A DNA stretch of 6,678 nucleotides, taken from contig WAOU01000105.1 in NCBI GenBank assembly GCA_015521095.1, forward strand, positions 1 to 6,678. Reading direction: 5' to 3'. The notes below the pieces were generated by a model. The model did not search any database. It was given only the letters and a program-made list of their open reading frames with translations, and was not told the DNA's origin. Each line of letters starts with the position of its first letter. Within the stretch, counting starts at the first letter, position 1. Source of the DNA: Desulfurococcales archaeon. Lineage in GTDB: Archaea; Thermoproteota; Thermoprotei_A; Sulfolobales; Acidilobaceae. Position numbers and translations under genes: made by a program. This document shows positions 1 through 4,347 of this stretch, in pieces.

Positions 1-134
1 AGTAGTAGATAATTGCCGGCCTCGACTATGAATACTACTTCTATTCTTTTAGCCATAGGATAAATACGGTTATTTTCGCCTATCGATCTCAAACAACTAG
101 AGATTTTATTTATCCATCCAGACTCTTTACTCAT
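1..134 (-). CDS. csc2: Partial Cas7-family backbone subunit, probably Csc2 (Cas7d) of a type I-D Cascade; 3' end outside the window
   Basis: Only the first 44 codons are present, read leftward from an ATG at 134-132 and running off the window edge. The start is well supported: a perfect archaeal ribosome binding site (GGGAGGTGA at 150-142) lies 7 nt upstream. After about 24 variable residues, a proline-containing turn (IYPMAKR, residues 24-30) leads into a hydrophobic strand ending in EAGNYLL. In Csc2 proteins such a start leads into the RRM-like Cas7 fold, which coats the crRNA as the repeated backbone of the complex. The call leans on position: it follows cas10d and a small-subunit-like gene in the same operon, where csc2 is expected in I-D loci. 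A Csm3-type Cas7 would also fit a cas10-small subunit-cas7 order, but the glycine-rich first strand usual for Csm3 is not evident. The fragment is too short for certainty. Confidence 0.6.
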   Translation of the reverse strand, partial: MSKESGWINKISSCLRSIGENNRIYPMAKRIEVVFIVEAGNYLL

Positions 135-141
135 CTATATT

Positions 142-150
142 TCACCTCCC
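142..150 (-). promoter_or_regulatory. Ribosome binding site of the csc2-like gene
   Basis: GGGAGGTGA on the minus strand is complementary to the conserved archaeal 16S rRNA 3' end and lies 7 nt before the ATG at 134. It is the strongest such site in the window and is the main reason to accept the edge-truncated reading frame as a real gene. It suggests high translation, as expected for a subunit needed in many copies per complex. Confidence 0.85.
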
Positions 151-167
151 AACTACGGAGTGAAGAA

Positions 168-599
168 CTATGTGCCCGTCTGGGCACTAGAAAAAATTAA
201 TGATAGTAAGTTTTTACCTCCTGGAGGAAGATTATAGCGTGCCATTTCTGCAATAGAGGATAACAACATGTTCATTAACTGTATTTTAGCCCCCATTGGG
301 AGATTCTCCGTTGTTTCTTTGAATCTTTTTAGTAACCCTTCTAGTAGAAGTGTATAGCATTCTCTAGCTTGGCCATATAATTCTTCGGGAACATAGGCAC
401 GTGCCAGTTCAGGTATGTATTCATCTGCTTTATCCCAAACCGTAAATAACAAGGTTTCGAGTGCTCTTCTAATTTCTTTAGTATAGACGTGAGTCGACGT
501 AGCGCCTCTTTTGTTACCGACGTATTTCATTAGGGCAGCCAAACGCTCACTATAGTAATCCATTCCTCTCGAGGGATCATACTTGCATTCCTCTAACAC
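168..599 (-). CDS. cas11d: Small helical CRISPR protein, probable stand-alone type I-D small subunit (Cas11d-like)
   Basis: This gene encodes 143 residues with no transmembrane or signal segment. It is rich in Leu, Ala, Glu and Lys and reads as about five amphipathic helices (roughly residues 14-28, 41-58, 62-70, 72-97 and 103-122). No catalytic motif is visible. It begins 13 nt after the cas10d stop, in another frame. The start is GTG with GAGGTG 8 nt upstream, overlapping the cas10d stop codon, which points to translational coupling rather than an accidental frameshift remnant. Small subunits (Cas11) are short helical bundles that bind the target strand along the crRNA backbone. In described I-D systems Cas11d corresponds to the C-terminal helical part of Cas10d, made from an internal start. 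Here Cas10d ends before such a domain and this ORF follows directly. The assignment comes from position, size and helical character. A Csm2-like type III subunit is the alternative. Confidence 0.55.
   Translation of the reverse strand: MLEECKYDPSRGMDYYSERLAALMKYVGNKRGATSTHVYTKEIRRALETLLFTVWDKADEYIPELARAYVPEELYGQARECYTLLLEGLLKRFKETTENLPMGAKIQLMNMLLSSIAEMARYNLPPGGKNLLSLIFSSAQTGT
172..187 (-). repeat. Perfect 6-bp GC-rich inverted repeat (hairpin) at the 3' end of the cas11d-like gene
   Basis: On the minus strand GTGCCC, a 4-nt loop AGAC, and GGGCAC form a perfect stem covering the last five sense codons, ending just before the TAG stop at 170-168. The csc2 ribosome binding site begins 22 nt after the hairpin. 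It is not followed by a U-rich tract in the transcript, so it does not look like a terminator. It may affect mRNA processing, stability or relative expression of the two subunits, but no function is demonstrated. Confidence 0.5.
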
Positions 600-607
600 A
601 TCTAATA

Positions 608-613
608 CACCTC
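608..613 (-). promoter_or_regulatory. Ribosome binding site fixing the GTG start of the cas11d-like gene
   Basis: GAGGTG on the minus strand overlaps the last base of the cas10d TAG stop and is 8 nt from the GTG at 599-597. The nearby ATG at 601-599 opens a frame that stops after one further codon, so the GTG is the only sensible start. The arrangement implies re-initiation by ribosomes finishing cas10d. Confidence 0.8.
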
Positions 614-2481
614 TAACCTACATGTCCGGTTTGGAGGAAAAGATCCTCGATTAACGAATATAATCTGGGAGACGAATATTGAAGCAAGCTAGGAGAAATA
701 TCGGGTGGATATGAAAGTACTTCAAATACAGCAGGAACTCCTTTTTCATCGGATTTCACATATTTTCTCCAGTATAGATAGCCAATGGCTGAGAGCGTTA
801 GTGTAACGTAAGGTGTATATTTTCCGATCTTTTTATCAGAAGGGCTGAAATAGTAGAGCGGTCTTATACCATCCATATAGGACAATAGTAAATCGTTTGG
901 AGATATGGGAGGAACATCGTCTATCACTAGTGGATAAAAGCCCCAAGAGCTAACAATTCCGGCGAGCGATAATAGTTTTGCATCTAGCTCGGCCTGTTTT
1001 CTGGAGACTCTGCTTACAGATACGAATATTCTAGAAGAGAATGCATCAATCTCGTATCCCAGACCACTAGATGACCCAATGTATGTTAATACTTTGTCGA
1101 GAAAGCCTTCAATGAAGTACTCGTGTAATTGCAGGTCGTTGACTATTGTTTTCGTACCAATTGACGTTACGAGGGCATTAAGCATTTTTCCAAGGTCATC
1201 TAGTGCCGAAAGAGGTATAGGTGATCTAATGATTGTAGTTAGAAACGCGTCGAAACGTGCTTTTAGCATTGACTCGCCGATACATAAAGGACATACACCG
1301 AAACCTGAGAGATTTTGCATTAATTGGTTAAGATTCTTTGGAGGTACAAACCTATTCCATTTCTCCGTTTTCCAATTCTTATTTATGAATTGCAGAAAAT
1401 CACCTGTAACAGCTACAGGTGTTATCATCCCGCAGATGGTACACTTGACAACCTTCTTTACTGCTTTTGTATTGACAAATTTAAGATTCTTTAGCGATAT
1501 ATTTTTGAGTTGATTAGCAACATCATGTGGGAGGATGGGAAGTTCCTTGTTTTTCTGCCGATATCTTGTTCCGTAGTAAATTAAAACTATCTCATATGCG
1601 CTTTTTGAGGAGTCAGGCCATAGGCTTTTTTCACAATCTCGTTTAGTAAGTCGATTCATTTTGTCGCATTCCGGAGGCCTGTTTTTCTTACTTTTTCCGG
1701 TGCATTTCTTTAAACAGTCTTTGTCTTTGCAACAATTAGAATAGATTTCAAGTTCATCCTCTAAGGTATCCGGAAGGCCGAGGCTTGTTTCTCGGATTAA
1801 ATTGTACCAGTCAAGTTCTAGCAGGTCAGTTAGATTATTACTATTGTTTAGTATAATTAGGCCGGAAGGAAGCGAAATTGGTATTATTACATTGTTCTCT
1901 TCTGACTCTATTTTCTTAAGTTTATTATATAATGCATTCGTTATTTGTGTCCTTATCAATGTGTGTGGAATGCCAATATCGGCATAGAGAATATTTAGTT
2001 TTTCAGGCAAGCGTTGTGAGGCTTCTGTAACAAGAGAATATAGCTCTGCTGGATTATTAGTGCCCTGCATTCTGTCAGACAACCATAATAAATCCCATAC
2101 CCAGTCAGGATAGGTAGGGTCTTTTCTTGTCTCTGCTGGATTTGTACGAACGTATTTTGACAAGAATGAGGCTTCTCTCGTATTATAGCCTATTTCTTCG
2201 AGTTTTGTCTTTATCCATTCTTCTAATTTAAGAAGATTTTTTGAGCCTAGTTTTTGGCCCAGATCATGCAAGAAACCGATTATGAATGCTTCTTTTTCAT
2301 CTGGTGCATCATCTAGATCATAAGCGTCAGCGAAAGATTGCGTTAGTTCCTCGAATAAAACTGCTACACTATAGCTGTGGACTAGTAGGCTTATGCTTGT
2401 CCAGTATTTTGCTGGTAGTGCTGATAGTGGCGGGGGTAGGAGTGTGTATGCTATTTTTAGTCTTTGTTGTGGTGGGAGCAT
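613..2481 (-). CDS. cas10d: CRISPR-associated large subunit Cas10d (Csc3), HD nuclease type, subtype I-D
   Basis: The 622-residue protein has the Cas10 layout. An N-terminal HD nuclease region carries H35, the H72-D73 pair in GFLHDLG and D136 in WLSDRMQG. A central zinc knuckle has C347-x2-C350 and C397-x2-C400. A Rossmann/Palm-like C-terminal part follows (about 475-600: strand RIFVSVSR, a helix, then FYPLVIDDVPP). The GGDD motif of cyclic-oligoadenylate-making type III Cas10 is absent, which favours Cas10d. In I-D systems Cas10d is the large subunit of the Cascade-like complex and its HD domain replaces the one missing from Cas3. The protein ends before the usual C-terminal helical domain, which seems to be supplied by the next gene. 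A second cysteine cluster (residues 250-283, six Cys) is unusual. The ATG start has GAGGTG 5 nt upstream. It is the first gene of its operon, with its own TATA box, so a cas3 helicase gene is not directly upstream as is common in I-D loci. Confidence 0.8.
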   Translation of the reverse strand: MLPPQQRLKIAYTLLPPPLSALPAKYWTSISLLVHSYSVAVLFEELTQSFADAYDLDDAPDEKEAFIIGFLHDLGQKLGSKNLLKLEEWIKTKLEEIGYNTREASFLSKYVRTNPAETRKDPTYPDWVWDLLWLSDRMQGTNNPAELYSLVTEASQRLPEKLNILYADIGIPHTLIRTQITNALYNKLKKIESEENNVIIPISLPSGLIILNNSNNLTDLLELDWYNLIRETSLGLPDTLEDELEIYSNCCKDKDCLKKCTGKSKKNRPPECDKMNRLTKRDCEKSLWPDSSKSAYEIVLIYYGTRYRQKNKELPILPHDVANQLKNISLKNLKFVNTKAVKKVVKCTICGMITPVAVTGDFLQFINKNWKTEKWNRFVPPKNLNQLMQNLSGFGVCPLCIGESMLKARFDAFLTTIIRSPIPLSALDDLGKMLNALVTSIGTKTIVNDLQLHEYFIEGFLDKVLTYIGSSSGLGYEIDAFSSRIFVSVSRVSRKQAELDAKLLSLAGIVSSWGFYPLVIDDVPPISPNDLLLSYMDGIRPLYYFSPSDKKIGKYTPYVTLTLSAIGYLYWRKYVKSDEKGVPAVFEVLSYPPDISPSLLQYSSPRLYSLIEDLFLQTGHVG

Positions 2482-2486
2482 TGGTC

Positions 2487-2492
2487 CACCTC
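2487..2492 (-). promoter_or_regulatory. Ribosome binding site of cas10d
   Basis: GAGGTG on the minus strand lies 5 nt upstream of the ATG at 2481. It agrees with the start codon and with a transcript beginning only a few bases further upstream, as predicted from the TATA box at 2518-2526. Confidence 0.75.
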
Positions 2493-2517
2493 TACTTGTT
2501 ATGATTGAGTGTAATAT

Positions 2518-2526
2518 TATTTATAG
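2518..2526 (-). promoter_or_regulatory. TATA box of the leftward cas10d-cas11d-csc2 operon
   Basis: CTATAAATA on the minus strand is a close match to the archaeal TATA element. An initiation site about 25 nt downstream would fall near 2494-2498, giving a leader of roughly 13-17 nt that just includes the ribosome binding site. It is the only TATA-like element suitably placed for cas10d in the intergenic region. Confidence 0.6.
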
Positions 2527-2541
2527 TTATGCTATTGTTGA

Positions 2542-2562
2542 GGTTAATTATATTTATTAACC
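2542..2562. promoter_or_regulatory. Perfect 21-bp dyad (7-7-7), candidate operator for the divergent cas promoters
   Basis: GGTTAAT at 2542-2548 and ATTAACC at 2556-2562 are exact reverse complements separated by TATATTT. Half-site centres are 14 bp apart, compatible with a dimeric winged-helix regulator. The spacer carries the TATA-like element of the rightward regulator gene. The centre (2552) is about 30 bp upstream of the leftward TATA box. Binding could therefore block the regulator's own promoter while acting on the cas10d promoter from upstream. The dyad is seen directly; the operator role is inferred. Confidence 0.6.
2548..2556 (+). promoter_or_regulatory. TATA-like element of the rightward csa3-cas6 operon
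   Basis: TTATATTTA, embedded in the 21-bp dyad, lies about 35 bp before the GTG at 2588. Initiation about 25 nt downstream would fall near 2577-2580, giving a nearly leaderless message. This fits the lack of a well-spaced ribosome binding site: the GGGTGAT at 2570-2576 would be upstream of the transcript. The region is A/T-rich, so the exact box is uncertain. Confidence 0.45.
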
Positions 2563-2572
2563 CTTCAAAGGG
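2561..2572. promoter_or_regulatory. Second short dyad, CCCTT-CA-AAGGG, between the TATA box and start of csa3
   Basis: Five-base arms around a 2-bp centre form an almost perfect palindrome that shares two bases with the larger dyad. It lies between the predicted TATA element and transcription start of the regulator gene, a classic position for an archaeal repressor site. The loop is too short for a stable RNA hairpin, so a protein-binding role is more likely. Chance occurrence cannot be excluded for a 12-bp element. Confidence 0.35.
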
Positions 2573-2587
2573 TGATTATTTTCCACG

Positions 2588-3253
2588 GTGTTTGATGTGT
2601 CATCATGTTTGATAGTTCCTGTCGGCGTGACTCTTCAGACAGTCATGGAGTTTGTTGAGGATCCGAGGATTGGCGAGGTTTCTTGTGTTATTGGTGTTAC
2701 TGTTGAGGGATTTTTAGATGTTAAAGAGAAAATTTTTGGTCAACTAGAAGAGTTGACGGAGGAGCTTGGTGCCCGTCTATATAGGGTTGTTCTTAAACCT
2801 TTGAGTTCTGGTGATGTTTCTAGGCTTATGGAGTTGTTATTGCGGGAGTCTCCACAGGTTGTGGTTGTGTCTTTGCTTAGTGGGAGTCGTTACTTGTATC
2901 CTGTGGTTGTGCAGGTGGTATTATATTATGTCATGAACTATGATGCTAGGGCTTATATGTTGGTTGGTGTTGAGGGTGGAGAGTCTGAGCTGGTTCCATT
3001 GACGGGTTTCTTTGTTTATAGGCTTGAGAGAAGGCAGCGGGTTTTGTTTGAGCAAATATATGGTATGGAGGGAGATATTATACGTGTTAAGGAGGACTTG
3101 ATTATGCGGTATGGTTATGGGAGGTCGATCTATAAGGTTATACGGGAGTTGGAGAGGAAGGGTTTGATCCTGCATGGTAGGAATATTATTGTGAAAACTT
3201 TTCCTGGAAAGGTATTGTATAGGCTTATGAGGTTGGAGGCTGGAAAGGGTTGA
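2588..3253 (+). CDS. csa3: CARF-winged helix transcriptional regulator, Csa3-like
   Basis: The 221-residue protein has two parts. Residues 1-135 read as a Rossmann-like CARF domain: strand SCLIVPVG followed by a helix, strands near 32-37 and 65-70, and the strand-loop-helix VVVVSLLSGSRYLYP (91-105), where CARF proteins carry their ligand-binding loop. Residues 145-212 form a winged helix-turn-helix, with the likely recognition helix in GRSIYKVIRELERKG (178-192). Csa3 proteins sense cyclic oligoadenylates and control cas genes or CRISPR adaptation in archaea. This gene heads a two-gene operon with cas6 and diverges from cas10d over a dyad-containing promoter, so local control is likely. The start is either GTG at 2588 or GTG at 2597; the second gives an N-terminus (MSSCLIVPVG) closer to what CARF regulators show. 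No acidic residue sits in the first loop (PVGVTLQ), so the ligand may differ. The + strand is markedly G+T rich here. Confidence 0.75.
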   Translation: MFDVSSCLIVPVGVTLQTVMEFVEDPRIGEVSCVIGVTVEGFLDVKEKIFGQLEELTEELGARLYRVVLKPLSSGDVSRLMELLLRESPQVVVVSLLSGSRYLYPVVVQVVLYYVMNYDARAYMLVGVEGGESELVPLTGFFVYRLERRQRVLFEQIYGMEGDIIRVKEDLIMRYGYGRSIYKVIRELERKGLILHGRNIIVKTFPGKVLYRLMRLEAGKG

Positions 3254-4083
3254 GGGCTTACAGGGCTATTCTTGAAGTTCATTCTGGCGGGCCCGTGTAT
3301 GAGTTTACGGGGGTACATGTCAAGACCTTGATCTATGCGTTGGCTAGGGAGCTACGGATATTCAGGGGGATTCGGGGAATTGTTTCGCCTGTACATCTCT
3401 CTCCCCTGTTTAGAGTGGGCAAGAGCGATATGGAGTTGGGAGACCTTGTCTCTCCCATGTATAGGTGGAACAGGGAGAAGGGAGGATGGGTACTTAACCC
3501 TGTAGAGCTGGAGGGGGAATACATCTTTCATTTCGGCGGAGACGATGTAATAGCGTCGAAGATAGCGTCGTATCTAAGGGAGCTCCGCTCGCCACTAGCG
3601 GTTAAGATAGGCGATTCCATAGTTACCTATAAGTTGGAAAGGTTGGAGGACGTAACTGATTCTATACGTGAGAAGGTTAGTGTTGGTAACCGAGTCCGGG
3701 TCTATCTGAAGGCTCCGGCTATGATATTCAACGTGTTTACGCGGAGCAAGTTACCTAAGTTCAGTCCTACTGCCGTCGAGGTATTGATGGTGCCGTATAT
3801 GCTTGTTGTTGGGGCGCATACGTTCTCGCAGGGGATCTTGGACTCATCGCTGGATGTGCTCGGCGGGCTTGTGGAGACCTGGTATAGTTTGAACACGTTG
3901 AGGCCTGTGATGGTCCCGTATAAGGGTAAGAGGGAGGCTGCATTGATGGGACAGGTCACGTATATAGTTGAGGTATCGCCGAGGCATAGGCGTAGGGTAG
4001 AGGATATAGTGGCTGTTGCTGAGATTGCTGGCATTGGGGAATCCCGTCAGAATGGCTTTGGTACTGTGGTTGTACAGGCCTAG
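3250..4083 (+). CDS. cas6: CRISPR RNA endoribonuclease Cas6
   Basis: Cas6 cuts the CRISPR precursor transcript within each repeat to release crRNAs for the effector complex. The 277-residue protein shows the family features. The N-terminal ferredoxin-like strand is YRAILEV and is followed by FTG and a helix (residues 4-34). A strand ending in HLSPLF (49-54) comes next. The C-terminal second fold ends in the glycine-rich loop GIGESRQNGFG (261-271), which binds the repeat RNA. The start is taken as TTG at 3250, overlapping the TGA of the regulator gene by 3 bases, with GGAGG 10 nt upstream. Any later start would remove the first strand. His residues at 11, 23 and 49 are candidates for catalysis, but none clearly sits at the usual catalytic position, where R39/R42 appear. 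The overlap implies coupled translation with the regulator. Transcription converges on the YHS gene, whose stop is 4 bp away. Confidence 0.9.
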   Translation: MRAYRAILEVHSGGPVYEFTGVHVKTLIYALARELRIFRGIRGIVSPVHLSPLFRVGKSDMELGDLVSPMYRWNREKGGWVLNPVELEGEYIFHFGGDDVIASKIASYLRELRSPLAVKIGDSIVTYKLERLEDVTDSIREKVSVGNRVRVYLKAPAMIFNVFTRSKLPKFSPTAVEVLMVPYMLVVGAHTFSQGILDSSLDVLGGLVETWYSLNTLRPVMVPYKGKREAALMGQVTYIVEVSPRHRRRVEDIVAVAEIAGIGESRQNGFGTVVVQA

Positions 4084-4087
4084 CAGG

Positions 4088-4261
4088 CTAGTGGTGTGGC
4101 ATTCCTTGAGGGCCGTGTTCTAGGTAATATTCCGGGTTTTTCTTGAATTCTTTGAGACACTGTGGGCTACAGAAGTAGTAGATTTTTCCCTTGTAGACTG
4201 TTTTGTACTGTGTGGTTTGGGGAACCTTCATTCCGCATACGGGATCTATGTGATGATTCAT
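4088..4261 (-). CDS. Small YHS-domain metal-binding protein, likely copper handling
   Basis: The product has 57 residues, starting at the ATG at 4261, where AAGGTGA (4275-4269) lies 7 nt upstream. An in-frame GTG at 4291 would add 10 residues but has no ribosome binding site. Almost the whole protein is one YHS domain: DPVCGM (6-11), aromatic strand GKIYYFCSPQC (25-35), then the helix LKEFKKNPEYYL. C9, C31 and C35 form the expected metal-binding set. His-rich ends (MNHH at the start, MPHH at the finish) add soft-metal ligands. YHS domains often occur in, or beside, copper ATPases, and this gene follows copA on the same strand, so a role as a cytoplasmic copper sensor, buffer or chaperone for CopA is likely. 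The domain is clear; the metal is inferred from context. Confidence 0.85.
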   Translation of the reverse strand: MNHHIDPVCGMKVPQTTQYKTVYKGKIYYFCSPQCLKEFKKNPEYYLEHGPQGMPHH

Positions 4262-4268
4262 AGAGTCT

Positions 4269-4275
4269 TCACCTT
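4269..4275 (-). promoter_or_regulatory. Ribosome binding site that decides the YHS gene start
   Basis: AAGGTGA on the minus strand is 7 nt from the ATG at 4261. It favours this ATG over the GTG 30 nt further upstream, which has only pyrimidine-rich sequence before it. Confidence 0.7.
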
Positions 4276-4291
4276 GACTATTCTGCTTCAC

Positions 4292-4303
4292 GGTATATTA
4301 TGG
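4292..4303 (-). promoter_or_regulatory. Possible TATA element for separate transcription of the YHS gene
   Basis: CCATAATATACC on the minus strand lies in the copA-YHS gap about 35 bp before the ATG at 4261, the spacing expected for a short-leader archaeal promoter. It is only a moderate match to a TATA box, and read-through from copA is equally possible because no clear terminator follows copA. Confidence 0.35.
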
Positions 4304-4347
4304 TTGGAGGGGTTATTGTCTGCTCGTAAATACCAGTGGGACGGGGT

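Noticed and set aside
599..615. Frameshift or nonsense mutation breaking one longer cas10d into two pieces
   Set aside because: The second ORF has a well-placed GAGGTG and a GTG start right after the cas10d stop, which suggests a selected gene boundary. A sequencing error cannot be fully excluded from the sequence alone.
1079..1513. A 144-codon open frame on the plus strand, antisense to cas10d
   Set aside because: No motif, no ribosome binding site or promoter, and it overlaps the zinc-knuckle region of the real gene.
613..2481. Type III (Csm1/Cmr2) Cas10 assignment
   Set aside because: HD domain and zinc knuckle fit both types, but no GGDD motif is present and the neighbouring partial gene does not start like Csm3, so I-D is preferred.
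4137..4144. T-rich tract TTTTTCTT as terminator of the csa3-cas6 transcript
   Set aside because: Archaeal termination can use such tracts, but it lies inside the YHS coding sequence 54 bp past the cas6 stop and is explained by Lys/Glu codons on the other strand.
4246..4264. Short hairpin TCTATG/CATAGA covering the YHS start codon
   Set aside because: Six mostly A/T pairs with an 8-nt loop would be weak, especially at high temperature; it is likely a chance result.
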